Assembly (NCBI GenBank): GCA_963779325.1
Contig: CAVZXS010000011.1
Coordinates: 248,001-312,000 of the forward strand
Direction: 5' to 3'
Length of the DNA stretch: 64,000 nt
DNA from: CAVZXS01 sp963779325
Lineage (GTDB): Bacteria; Bacteroidota; Bacteroidia; Chitinophagales; Chitinophagaceae
In this document: one piece after another, positions 1-9,634 of the stretch
How positions within the stretch are numbered: position 1 is the first letter of the stretch
Layout: each line of letters opens with the position of its first letter
Made by a program: the position numbers and the translations under genes
The notes under the pieces: model-generated
Database searches by the model: none
Told to the model about the DNA's origin: nothing
Seen by the model: the letters and a program-made list of their open reading frames with translations, nothing else

Positions 1-1716
1 AAATATAGTAGTACTGTTAGCCAAGTCTTTTAAATTATCCGAACCGGTATACTTTGTTGTAATATTCGTATTCCCCGCAGCAGGTTGAGAACTTACTGCT
101 GTATAATTTACACCGTTCGTGCTGCGTTCAATTACAAAGGTCTTCGTGTTTAATTCATTCTCAGCATACCATGTAAGATTTACCATATCGGTCGAACCAA
201 CTGAAGCACTCAACGTAAGATTGTGTATGGGCAATGAACCGCCGCCGGGATTAGTAATTCCGCCGTCTAAATCCAACCTTGTTTGACCGGGGTTCAATGT
301 AAATAAATCAGTACATTTTGTAGAAACGTTCACATCACTGTTATTCTCTGCGTTACTGCCCGTTGCGTTCTTAGTTGTAAATACCGAGAATGCCGGAAGT
401 GTGGTAAATTTTATAAAGTAATTTGTACCGGGTGTTGTAACGGGAATATTATTAATCATATAATTTCCTGCAGCATCTGTTACAGCCGAACCTACTGCTA
501 CATCATCAGGTGTATTGGGCAAACCGTCCGGGCCGGGTCTGTATAAAGTAACCGTTACACCACTCTGTCCTGTTGTTTCCGCCGGATCCTGAATTCCGTT
601 TCCGTTTTGATCTATCCAAATACGGTTACCTAAAGAAGCAGGTAAATACAATGTACGGAAGCAAATATCATCTAAAGCATAGTTATGTGCTCCCGCCGCC
701 GCATTTTTATTGCGAATGCTTATCTCAAGCGTAGTTACTCCCGCAGGAATTGTATAAGAACCGCATATTTGTTGCCATGCACCCGTAGCTCCCGCAAGAG
801 CAGCAGACGCAATTTCTATCTCTCCTGCACCGCTCTTTACAAAAAGCGCTGCTGCAGGCGATGTATTATCGACCCTTGCGGCCCAAGTACAAAAAGAATA
901 AGTTGCGCCGGGCGTTACATTTACGGTTTTGAACCATGCCTTAGCAGTCGGGGTCGTTGTATTTCTTACTACCATTTGAAAATTACCCGTACGCGGCGCA
1001 AATCTGCCGAAAGAAGTATTCATGGCATAGGGGTTATTTACTACTTGGTAATTACCGGTAGTTGTTCCGGCAGTAAAAGCGGTTTGTCCTGCGCCGGCAA
1101 TAAAATTTTTATCAGTGTATGTACCGGTCGATGTATTATAGAATTTATTTTCGAAACCGCCATAATAGCCGTCAGCATTAGTCAAAAAATTACCCTGGCA
1201 ACCCGGGGTTGTTCCGCCGCAATCGCCCGGCGTTCCGTAAATATGCAGTCTCAAATATTTTGTTTCACTTAACGCAAGATCATCGCCGCCCCATACAGTA
1301 CCGGAAGGTGCGCCGCAAGGGCTTCCACCCTCTCTCATCAATACTCTTACCAGTACATTTTCCAATGCAGCCGTTGCATTATTGATTCTCAGTATCGGGG
1401 CATTATTGGCTACATTGGCTGAAGATGCGCCGGAAACAGTAAAGTTCGTTCCGTTAATACTGTTCAGACCGTTTACAAAACATTTCCATACTCCTGAATT
1501 ATCTCTGTACTGCCAGTTGTACCATGTGTTGGAAGGCGCTAAGACGATGATTGCATCAACCTCTACTACATCACCCAAAGCACAGCCTTTATAATCAAAG
1601 GTTTCTACCCGATGCGCCAAAGACAATTTGGAAAGAAAAAGAAAAGTGAGTGTTAAAAAGAATGCTGTACATTTTTTAAAAGCAGCAGGGTTACGGCGTA
1701 AAAGATACGTTCTCAT
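1..1716 (-). CDS. Secreted SdrD B-like domain protein, C-terminus cut by window edge
   Basis: An open frame of 572 codons starts at ATG 1716 and runs without a stop to the left edge, so the C-terminus is missing. Residues 1-34 form a signal peptide with a basic start and a hydrophobic core (FFLTLTFLFL). Around residues 240-350 there is a region resembling a carbohydrate-binding jelly roll (AWFKTVNVTPGATYSFC, then WQQICGSYTIPAG). At about residue 360 an SdrD B-like domain begins (LGNRIWIDQNGNGIQD), a calcium-binding Ig-like fold common in bacterial adhesins. From about residue 500 a fibronectin-like segment (NLTWYAENELNTKTFVIERS) follows, which in this phylum usually comes just before the T9SS sorting domain; that domain itself would lie off the window. 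The protein is probably exported and attached to the surface. It lies downstream of another SdrD B-like gene on the same strand, separated by a terminator. Ligand and exact role are unknown. Confidence 0.8.
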   Translation of the reverse strand, partial: MRTYLLRRNPAAFKKCTAFFLTLTFLFLSKLSLAHRVETFDYKGCALGDVVEVDAIIVLAPSNTWYNWQYRDNSGVWKCFVNGLNSINGTNFTVSGASSANVANNAPILRINNATAALENVLVRVLMREGGSPCGAPSGTVWGGDDLALSETKYLRLHIYGTPGDCGGTTPGCQGNFLTNADGYYGGFENKFYNTSTGTYTDKNFIAGAGQTAFTAGTTTGNYQVVNNPYAMNTSFGRFAPRTGNFQMVVRNTTTPTAKAWFKTVNVTPGATYSFCTWAARVDNTSPAAALFVKSGAGEIEIASAALAGATGAWQQICGSYTIPAGVTTLEISIRNKNAAAGAHNYALDDICFRTLYLPASLGNRIWIDQNGNGIQDPAETTGQSGVTVTLYRPGPDGLPNTPDDVAVGSAVTDAAGNYMINNIPVTTPGTNYFIKFTTLPAFSVFTTKNATGSNAENNSDVNVSTKCTDLFTLNPGQTRLDLDGGITNPGGGSLPIHNLTLSASVGSTDMVNLTWYAENELNTKTFVIERSTNGVNYTAVSSQPAAGNTNITTKYTGSDNLKDLANSTTIF

Positions 1717-2155
1717 TTTATGAAGGGTTTGTTGATTACGAATTTGTTTTTAACAATTTTCGGCAATCACAGAAATAGATTAAAATGGGTAAGCTTTTAC
1801 AAGGATGCAGGAAATAAGAAAAAAACAATACAGCATTAAAATACCTCAAAAGGGTATCTTAAAGGGAACTTCAGCAGACGGGGATTTGAGTACGGATTTC
1901 GAAGGATGTGTTGGAGTATATCAAAAGATCAGATTGTAAAGAAACAATCTTTTTTTTTGTGATGCAAGCTTTTTATGAAAAATTTTAAAAAAAACTTACA
2001 GCAAAATAATGATGCGTCCCGGTTGCTAAGGGTTGCATATAATTATAAAGTTTATAAGTATTTCTATTTGAACCCGAAACAGGGGTTTCCAATTTAAAAG
2101 GTAAAGCCGCCCCGAAAAGCGGAACGGCTTTACCATCTGCATCAATTACCTTAAA
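1717..2155. other. Intergenic region between two SdrD B-like genes
   Basis: This AT-rich gap of 439 bases lies between two minus-strand genes. It holds the terminator hairpin of the upstream gene at 2100-2134 and presumably the promoter of the gene starting at 1716. I see no coding frame with a credible product and no RNA gene. Confidence 0.5.
2100..2134 (-). terminator. Intrinsic terminator after the 2024-residue SdrD B-like gene
   Basis: A ten-base perfect stem (GGTAAAGCCG with CGGCTTTACC) encloses a GC-rich loop and is followed on the minus strand by TTTT. It sits 22 bases past the stop codon of the gene ending at 2156, as expected for a rho-independent terminator. Confidence 0.75.
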
Positions 2156-5100
2156 CTATTTAGTTACTTGAATTTTTCTTACTTCCTGTTCTCCATCGCT
2201 ATTGATTAAACGCAATAAATAAGCGGCGGCAGGCAATTTACTTATATCAACCGTTTCTACCTGTCCGGATTGTTTTCTGGAAAGCTTTATTACCACACGA
2301 CCGGTTTGGTCCATTATATCAATCGATACCGCTTTGCCCTGCCAGCTTTCAGGCAGTAATACGTTAATCCTGTCAGCGGCCGGGTTGGGGAAAACATTGA
2401 TTATTCCTTTGCTTCCAAATACCACTATCCTTACTTCTGAATATTGTATACTTCCGTCAAGATCAATAACCCTTAACCTGTAATAATTCGATCCTTTCAA
2501 CGGCTGCGCATCTGCAGCACGATAACTGCTCGAACCGGTAGCGTTAACTGAAGCTATACTTGCAAAATTTCGACCGTCCGCTGATCGCTCAACTATATAG
2601 CTGCCTACATTCGTTTCTGCTTCAACTTTCCAGTTCAATTCGGCCGTGTTATTATTTTTAATAGCAGTGAAATCAGTGATTGTAACCGGCAATGCCGATA
2701 AATCTGTCAGCACACCGCCATCAAATGAAAGGTTAACAGCTGTTGGAGGTACAACAAAATTGGCTGTACGTGATGTACCGGGGTTAAAATCATTATCAGT
2801 ATTATCATTACCGCCTGCATCCTGCGGGCTGATTGCAGCACCGGAAGGTAAATTACCAATCTGCAGATAATAAGTTCCCGGCGCTGCATTGTTGAATATA
2901 TATCCTCCACTACCATCCGTAACCGTAGTTGCTATCGGCAAATTAGTGTTCGCATCAAACAGTGTAACAATTACACCCGGTAAACCCGGTTCGGTGCCGT
3001 CCTGAACACCATTACCTGATGTACCGCCGCCTGCGCCATTGTCCACCCAAATGAAATTACCTACCGTGGCCTGCGGTCTGAACAGACCTGCATCCACGGT
3101 TAAGTCTACTTCGCCCGGGCTTAGGTTCACTGTTGCTGTTTTTCCCGTAGAAATTATTACATCACTATCTAATGCATCATTACCACCGGCATCCTGAGTT
3201 GTAAAGTTTACACCGGCAGGTATAGTTGTAAATCCAACCCGGTAATTACCGGGCAATAAATTCGGGAAAAAGTAAGCTCCGTTCTGATCGGTAATAATAG
3301 AAGAAGCAGGTAGATTTTCTCCGGCATCTAAAAAGTCGCCATCATTATTTGCATCAAAATATAAACTTACAGTTACACCCGGTACACCCGCTTCCCCGGC
3401 ATCCTGATCTCCGTCTCCATTGGTATCATACCAAACAAAATTACCCAAAGCTGCTCTTGTACTTACTATACCGGCATCCAATGTTCTGTCATTTCTATTA
3501 GCAGCGCCCAAGGTTACAGTTCCGGTTCTGCCGCTTACACGATTGGCATCACTATCAAGTGTTCCGTTACCCGGTACACCATCGGTATCCGGCGTTGTTA
3601 AATCAAATCCCGCGGGTAAGTTAGAAAAACCTACACTGTAAGTTCCGTTAGCCAATCCTGCAAACAAGTATTGACCATTAGCATCAGTAGTAGTAGTTGC
3701 TATTGCTGTACCGGCATTATTATATAATGTTACCGTAACACCTGCTATGCCCGGCTCTGTTCCGTTTTGAACACCATCATTAGCTATTCCGCCACCTGCG
3801 CCATTGTCAGCCCATACTTTATCGCCCAGCGTATTTGTATTTCCCGCAGGTCTTAAGCCAAAGTCTACACTTAAGTTATCCTGCCCGGCCGTAAGGCTTA
3901 TTACACCTGTTCTTGATGAACCGGCGGGAGCACCGCCCGCAGCAATTGCGCCGCCATCACTATCTTTATTATCATTTGCACCCGTATTTTGAGTTGTTGC
4001 AGTAAAGCCTGCGGGCAGCGGCAATGCTGCGGTTCCGTATTGCACTACATAATTACCTTCCGGTAAACCGGTAAATAAATATTCGCCCAATGCGTTGGTA
4101 ATGGTTGTTCTTGAAGACCCGTCATCGCCATTACCGAGTATTCCGTCGGCGCCTGCATCAAGCAGCGTTACTGTTACACCCGCAACGCCTGACTCACCGG
4201 CATCCTGAATACCATTGCCATCAGTTCCGCCTGCGGTTACCGGCAAATCGTACCATATTTTATTACCCAAACTTCCTAAGCCGCTTGATGTGCCGGCTAC
4301 TAATCCCGCATCAATTGTTTGATCGCTTTCCCCGGCGGTTAATGCGATAACAGATGATCTTCCCGTTAGCGGGTTGGCATCGCTGTTTGTATTGTTACCG
4401 TTATCGCCCGGTGTTACCTGTTGTGTAAAGCTATACCCGGATGGTATATTACTGAAAGCAACTATATAATTGCCCGCAGCAAGATTTACAAATTGGTAAT
4501 TACCATTCGCATCTATTACGGTTAATGTTCTTGTCAAAGGACCCGCTCCATCAGGATCAATTGAGGTTCCGCCGCTGTTTAATAATTCTACCGTTACACC
4601 CGACACACCGGTTTCATTACCGCCGTCCTGTGTTCCGTTACCATTGGCATCAAACCATACTTTATCTCCTAATTTGGCTGTACCTGCCGGCGCAGTTTGG
4701 TAAATACCTGCATCAAGTGTAAGGTTGCGTAAACCGGCAGTTAAAGGGAATACCGCAGTCCTGTTACCCAATGCTGTTTCTATATCATTATCCAATTTAT
4801 TATCAACTCCCGCGGCGTTGGATGGGCTTAGTGTATAATCGGCAGGCATTGTAATACCAACTTGGTAACCCGTACCGGCAGTTAGATTGTTAAAGATATA
4901 ATTTCCAAAAGCATCTGTTACAGTAGTAGCTATTGCCGTTCCGTTTTGATAAAGTGTAACCGTTACCCCCGCAACACCGGGTTCTCCAGCATCTTGTATA
5001 CCATTCTGGTTTAAGTCATTCCAAACTTTGTCACCAACACTCGCGGCTGTTGCCGGTTGTTGAACAAGTCCTGCATCAACACTTGTTCTGTTTTCCCCGG

Positions 5101-8100
5101 CTGTAAGTGCTGCTAATAAATCTGTTTTACCAAATGTGGCGCCTGCTGCTGTGTTTACATCACTATCAGCGTTATCATTACCGCCCAAATCCTTGCCTGT
5201 AAATATAAATCCGGCGGGAGGCGTAAAACCAACTATGTATTGTACTCCTGCGGTTAAATTATTAAATCTATAATTACCATTGGCATCAGTTACCGTTGTA
5301 GCTAAAACGGTAGTTCCGTTTGAAGCATATAAAGTTACCATAACACCTGCAACACCCGGCTCTGCACCGTCCTGTACCCCGTTGCTTGCAGTACCGCCAC
5401 CGGCTCCGTTATCAAACCATACTTTGTCGCCAAGACTTACAGTAGTCGGTTGACTGAAAACTAATCCAGCATCAATATTTCTTTCATTTTCACCGGCAAC
5501 CAAATTTATTACATACGATTGCCCCGTTGTCGCATTTACATCACTACCTGTGGTAATTGGTGCTGTACCCGCTGTATTATCTACTGTATTGGTTTGTGCG
5601 GTAAATATGTAATTAGCAGGCGGAGTAACCGTTACTGTATAATTTCCCGGCGTTAAATTATCAAACAAATAATTTCCGTATGAATCACTAACAGTTGCAG
5701 CAACCACTGCGCCGGCATTATCTTTTAATGTTACCGTAAGCCCTGCCACGCCGGGTTCGCCGGCATCCTGCACACCATTACCCGCATTGGATCCCGTTCC
5801 GTTATCCAACCATACTTTGTCACCAATACTTGCCAATGATTTAAAACCAAAATCAAAATTGTGGTTAGTATTACTTGTATTAAAAGTAACTATCGCATTC
5901 GTACCGCTTACTATACCATCATTATCAATATTATCTAAACTGTTTGCAGCCGTATTGGCAATTGTTAACTGCAAATTTGAGGGGACTGCTAATTCTATTC
6001 TGTAATCAAAACCCGGTAAAATAGTATTACCTACGCCTGTCCATGTAGCAGGTTTTCTATTATCAGCAGCAGACAGAGCACTGAAATAATAATTGCCTGC
6101 TGCATCCGTAGTCGTTGTCCAGGTTTGGTCATCCACATTGCCGTAAATACCATCAACACCGGGGCTACGAAGTGTAACTGTAGTTCCTGCAGCAACTCCG
6201 GCAGTTGTTTCATTAGCATCTTGTATACCGTCACTATTTGCATCTAACCAAATGCGGTTTCCTATTTGGACGGGCTGCAACTCCGCCAGGAATTCTATAT
6301 CACCCATACCATTGGACTTATCAACAGAATTTGTACTCCCGGTCAGCACCCTTGCAATTTGAGATTTAGCACCTGTAGTAACATTATTGTATTGAATACC
6401 CTGGGTACTCCAGTAAACCCCATTACCGAGACCATCAACTGCACTACTGTTTTCGCCCATACCCATCGGGTCATAAACGGTTGAAAGAATTGTACCGGAT
6501 CCCATTAACTTAGTCATTCCGCCAATATTCACTTCATATCCGCCATCACCAGATCTGTCCGCATACCACTCCAGGCCGGTATTTCCGTAACTGAACCCAC
6601 CTCCAAAACTATTGTTTGCTGTAAAGCCGTTTGTATTACCGGCAGGCTGCGTACAACTTCCCGGAGTACCTTCCAAAGCCCAAGCGGTTCCTGTCCAGCA
6701 GGCATGTAGCAAATCTCCGTTTATAGAACATTGTGTATGCCCTGTAGCTCCACTAACAGCATTAAATTCAAATGTCCCTCCCTGATCGCCCCATCGGTCT
6801 TTTATACCAATATCCATACTTCCATCTTCATTAAACTCAATACCTGCTATTATTGGTGTAGGATAGTCTCTTGGGTTTGATGCCGTACCATCACCACCTG
6901 TTTGCGCCCATGTAATAGCCCAAGGTCTCCAGTATCTTGCAGCGGCAGTTGGCCAGGTGTTAAAATTAATTGTAAGTACGGTAGTAAAACCTGCTGCAAT
7001 ATTATTAGGGTCAAATTGTAAAATATACCCTCTCAGATCGGCGCCGTTTTGTGTGGCCATAGCATCACTCACTACGCCAAGATAACCTTTTCCTTTATAA
7101 ATTTTAATCGCATAGGGGCGAATATTATTTCCTGCTCCTGTAGCTGCCGGAATTCCCGGAAGACTCAAAATATCATAAGCAGTTGTAAACGGAGCAAGTG
7201 CAGCAGCGCCTGCGCCATTTAATGTGGCTGTAGCAGCAGTGCCATTGAACACAATCAATCTTTTCTGAAAAAGATTAATCATAAAAACTTTATCGCTGTT
7301 TGCATCTGCTTCAATATCACCGTAAGAAATTGTACCCGCCTTAGCAAATGCATCTATATCCCTTGTTTCACCCGGAAAATTCCCGGTGTTAGCTATAAAA
7401 TTATCGTCCGTTGCGGGAGTTGTTACCCTTGTTACAGTACCAAAATCCAAAGCACCGCCTCCATTTGAAGGGACAACACCCTGTAAAGTAAAACTTCCTG
7501 TCAAAGAGAAGTTTACCCCTGATTTATCAAACAAATAAATACCTCCGGGTCCGCGAGGCCCTATTTCAATCGCCCTTCTTAAGTATGCTGCTGCAAAATA
7601 ACGTTGTTGTTTGTTTTGAACAGCCAAGCCAAAAAGACTGCCCGTTTGCTGTTGCGTAGCGACATTGGTCATGGTGCCGGTAGCTGCAATAGTATTATCA
7701 GCAGGATTATAAGGCCCCGTTAAAAGAGTATTGGATTGAATTACCGTACCCGCTGTTGCCTGGTAACCACCCACGGTCAGCCCTTTTCTTTCTGCAATCA
7801 CAAGAAAAGTAGGATTGGGTGAAGTTGTATTATTCCAAAAATCATCAGGAGCATTGATTGCAAAACCCGTTGCAGCATTTGGCGATGTTACAAATCGTAC
7901 ATTGGTGCCGTTGCCCGTACCGTTAAAACTGCTGTAGTCTCCGGTTGCAAGGCCTGAAAACTCAACCCTTACCACGGAAGCAGCAGGTATTTGAACTGCG
8001 GTAAAACTGTAAGTACCGGCAGCGCTTGTTGTAGTGATAAAACTTGTACCATTGGCCAATGTAGCCTTAACGGTAACCCCCTGAACAAAAGGTTCATTAA

Positions 8101-8230
8101 AAGTAGCTGAGTTATTTTTAACTCCATTTCCGTTAAAATCACGGAATACACTACCTGAAACCTGTGCTGAGACAGCATTAGAAACAGAAAAAGAGCACAA
8201 GAATAAGAGCAGTTTTGTAAAGTTATTCAT
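2156..8230 (-). CDS. Giant T9SS-exported SdrD B-like repeat protein
   Basis: This 2024-residue protein begins with a signal peptide (about residues 1-22, ending VSAQ), followed at once by one degenerate SdrD B-like unit (VSGSVFRDFNGNGVKN). Residues of about 110-640 are a large region I cannot assign. Nine clear SdrD B-like domains then start near residues 655, 800, 931, 1063, 1184, 1320, 1468, 1593 and 1721, each with a [LIV]G[DN]xxWxDxNxNGxQD-type calcium-binding signature and a later SDANG[NQ]Y-like strand. A fibronectin-like segment (ELNWKVEAETNVGSYIVERS) at about 1855 precedes a type A T9SS sorting domain from about 1943 (NVFPNPAADRINVLL). The domain order predicts export through the type IX system and a long, calcium-stiffened stalk on the cell surface. 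The role is probably adhesion or matrix attachment; the ligand is unknown. Confidence 0.85.
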   Translation of the reverse strand: MNNFTKLLLFLCSFSVSNAVSAQVSGSVFRDFNGNGVKNNSATFNEPFVQGVTVKATLANGTSFITTTSAAGTYSFTAVQIPAASVVRVEFSGLATGDYSSFNGTGNGTNVRFVTSPNAATGFAINAPDDFWNNTTSPNPTFLVIAERKGLTVGGYQATAGTVIQSNTLLTGPYNPADNTIAATGTMTNVATQQQTGSLFGLAVQNKQQRYFAAAYLRRAIEIGPRGPGGIYLFDKSGVNFSLTGSFTLQGVVPSNGGGALDFGTVTRVTTPATDDNFIANTGNFPGETRDIDAFAKAGTISYGDIEADANSDKVFMINLFQKRLIVFNGTAATATLNGAGAAALAPFTTAYDILSLPGIPAATGAGNNIRPYAIKIYKGKGYLGVVSDAMATQNGADLRGYILQFDPNNIAAGFTTVLTINFNTWPTAAARYWRPWAITWAQTGGDGTASNPRDYPTPIIAGIEFNEDGSMDIGIKDRWGDQGGTFEFNAVSGATGHTQCSINGDLLHACWTGTAWALEGTPGSCTQPAGNTNGFTANNSFGGGFSYGNTGLEWYADRSGDGGYEVNIGGMTKLMGSGTILSTVYDPMGMGENSSAVDGLGNGVYWSTQGIQYNNVTTGAKSQIARVLTGSTNSVDKSNGMGDIEFLAELQPVQIGNRIWLDANSDGIQDANETTAGVAAGTTVTLRSPGVDGIYGNVDDQTWTTTTDAAGNYYFSALSAADNRKPATWTGVGNTILPGFDYRIELAVPSNLQLTIANTAANSLDNIDNDGIVSGTNAIVTFNTSNTNHNFDFGFKSLASIGDKVWLDNGTGSNAGNGVQDAGEPGVAGLTVTLKDNAGAVVAATVSDSYGNYLFDNLTPGNYTVTVTPPANYIFTAQTNTVDNTAGTAPITTGSDVNATTGQSYVINLVAGENERNIDAGLVFSQPTTVSLGDKVWFDNGAGGGTASNGVQDGAEPGVAGVMVTLYASNGTTVLATTVTDANGNYRFNNLTAGVQYIVGFTPPAGFIFTGKDLGGNDNADSDVNTAAGATFGKTDLLAALTAGENRTSVDAGLVQQPATAASVGDKVWNDLNQNGIQDAGEPGVAGVTVTLYQNGTAIATTVTDAFGNYIFNNLTAGTGYQVGITMPADYTLSPSNAAGVDNKLDNDIETALGNRTAVFPLTAGLRNLTLDAGIYQTAPAGTAKLGDKVWFDANGNGTQDGGNETGVSGVTVELLNSGGTSIDPDGAGPLTRTLTVIDANGNYQFVNLAAGNYIVAFSNIPSGYSFTQQVTPGDNGNNTNSDANPLTGRSSVIALTAGESDQTIDAGLVAGTSSGLGSLGNKIWYDLPVTAGGTDGNGIQDAGESGVAGVTVTLLDAGADGILGNGDDGSSRTTITNALGEYLFTGLPEGNYVVQYGTAALPLPAGFTATTQNTGANDNKDSDGGAIAAGGAPAGSSRTGVISLTAGQDNLSVDFGLRPAGNTNTLGDKVWADNGAGGGIANDGVQNGTEPGIAGVTVTLYNNAGTAIATTTTDANGQYLFAGLANGTYSVGFSNLPAGFDLTTPDTDGVPGNGTLDSDANRVSGRTGTVTLGAANRNDRTLDAGIVSTRAALGNFVWYDTNGDGDQDAGEAGVPGVTVSLYFDANNDGDFLDAGENLPASSIITDQNGAYFFPNLLPGNYRVGFTTIPAGVNFTTQDAGGNDALDSDVIISTGKTATVNLSPGEVDLTVDAGLFRPQATVGNFIWVDNGAGGGTSGNGVQDGTEPGLPGVIVTLFDANTNLPIATTVTDGSGGYIFNNAAPGTYYLQIGNLPSGAAISPQDAGGNDNTDNDFNPGTSRTANFVVPPTAVNLSFDGGVLTDLSALPVTITDFTAIKNNNTAELNWKVEAETNVGSYIVERSADGRNFASIASVNATGSSSYRAADAQPLKGSNYYRLRVIDLDGSIQYSEVRIVVFGSKGIINVFPNPAADRINVLLPESWQGKAVSIDIMDQTGRVVIKLSRKQSGQVETVDISKLPAAAYLLRLINSDGEQEVRKIQVTK

Positions 8231-8528
8231 GGTTTGAATTTTAAGTATTTTTGAAAAAACGATGAAATCAATGTTGAATTTATCGTTCTTTGACGGTATT
8301 TAAACGGATATGGTTGCGTAATATTGTATTTTATACTTACGCAAAAATGGCAAGTAAATGTATTGAATAAACGAATTATCTACGTATTTATACGAATTGC
8401 TTTTAGCTAAACGGCTTATCTGTAAAAGTGAATGATTACAATACCGCTCACACAAACCCGCAATTACCGGTGAACAGGCATTATTTTTTTATTAATTATA
8501 TTCAGCCCCGAATTAAAAAAATACCGGC

Positions 8529-9608
8529 GTGAAGAATAAAGAATTGTCATACATCTGTATTCTCATTTTCGTTTCACGATTGTTGAACGGTTGTAATACA
8601 GATAACCGGGAAAATTCAACAGGCATCGGGATGCTTGGTAAAAACCTTTTTTTTGACAACAGGCTTTCGTTTAATAACACAAAAAGCTGCGGCAGTTGCC
8701 ACGACCCTAAGTTTGCTTTCAGCGATGGCTATCGCCGCAGTATAACTGCCGATGGGAATAATACAAAACACAATGCCCCTTCGTTAATCAACAGTTCGTT
8801 TCACAAATACTTTGATTGGGACAATCCCGGCGTAACTGCGTTAGAGAAACAACATGAACGGCCCCTCTTCAGTCAGCATCCCGTTGAAATGGGCGTAAGA
8901 GGTAACGAAGCGGAAATTCTGTTACGAATAAAATCAGACAGTTTTTATAAAAAAACATTTAAAGAAAATTTTCCGGAAGAAAAAGACCCGCTCAGGTTTG
9001 ATAATATTATAAAAGCTATTGCAGCTTATGTACGAACACTTAATTCTTCCAATTCACCGTATGACAGATTTGTAAAAGGTGACAGCGCCGCGTTATCCGC
9101 ATCGGTAAAAGAAGGTATGCGTTTATTTTTCTCTACGCAATTGCAATGCGGCAGTTGCCATACTCCGCCGCTTTTTACTAAAGCCAACCTTTCTGCTGAT
9201 AAAGACAGCATATATATTAATATTGGTTTGTATAATATAATGAACAAAAACAAGTACCCGGAAAATGACAGGGGACTTGTATCATTTACCAACAAAGAAA
9301 CCGACGACGGTAAATTTAAAATACCATCCCTGCGAAATGCAGCAATAACCGGCCCTTACATGCACGACGGCAGCATGAATACATTGGAAGAAATAATTGA
9401 CATGTATGAACGCGGCGGCAGAAATATAACCAACGGCCCAATGGCCGGCGACGGAAAGCATAACAGCAATAAAGACAAACGCATTACCGGCTTTACCATT
9501 TCAGCAAAAGAAAAGAAACAGCTTATTGATTTTTTATATGCACTGACTGATTCATCTGTACTCACCAACCCTCATTTTCAAAATCCGTTCAACCAACCGA
9601 ACAAATAG
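8529..9608 (+). CDS. Di-heme cytochrome c peroxidase / MauG family lipoprotein
   Basis: The 359-residue product starts at GTG 8529; no in-frame ATG precedes the lipobox RLLNGC (Cys22), so GTG is the likely start. Two c-type heme motifs are present, C54-G-S-C57-H58 and C207-G-S-C210-H211, in the arrangement of the bacterial di-heme peroxidase / MauG superfamily. Other family signatures are FDWDNPG near 95-101 (inter-heme Trp region), a Leu-Glu-x-Gln segment (105-108) and PYMHDGSMNTLEE at 276-288. Members either reduce hydrogen peroxide (CcpA) or oxidise residues in a partner protein (MauG, MbnH). The lipobox predicts membrane anchoring facing the periplasm or outside. It is the first gene of an apparent operon; the next gene starts 26 bases later. 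That the partner encoded next is its substrate is inference. Heme ligands beyond the CxxCH histidines cannot be assigned from sequence alone. Confidence 0.88.
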   Translation: MKNKELSYICILIFVSRLLNGCNTDNRENSTGIGMLGKNLFFDNRLSFNNTKSCGSCHDPKFAFSDGYRRSITADGNNTKHNAPSLINSSFHKYFDWDNPGVTALEKQHERPLFSQHPVEMGVRGNEAEILLRIKSDSFYKKTFKENFPEEKDPLRFDNIIKAIAAYVRTLNSSNSPYDRFVKGDSAALSASVKEGMRLFFSTQLQCGSCHTPPLFTKANLSADKDSIYINIGLYNIMNKNKYPENDRGLVSFTNKETDDGKFKIPSLRNAAITGPYMHDGSMNTLEEIIDMYERGGRNITNGPMAGDGKHNSNKDKRITGFTISAKEKKQLIDFLYALTDSSVLTNPHFQNPFNQPNK

Positions 9609-9634
9609 CTATTTTTGGCAATACAAATATTTTC

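Noticed and set aside
685..1272. Plus-strand open frame of 195 codons, Cys- and Arg-rich
   Set aside because: It is antisense to the SdrD B-like gene ending at the left edge, and its Cys/Arg-rich composition is an artefact of that repeat-rich sequence. The minus-strand frame has a signal peptide and family motifs.
2700..6300. Periodic DNA that could look like a repeat array or CRISPR
   Set aside because: The period of about 370-450 bases corresponds to SdrD B-like protein domains in one continuous coding frame; there are no short identical repeats with unique spacers.
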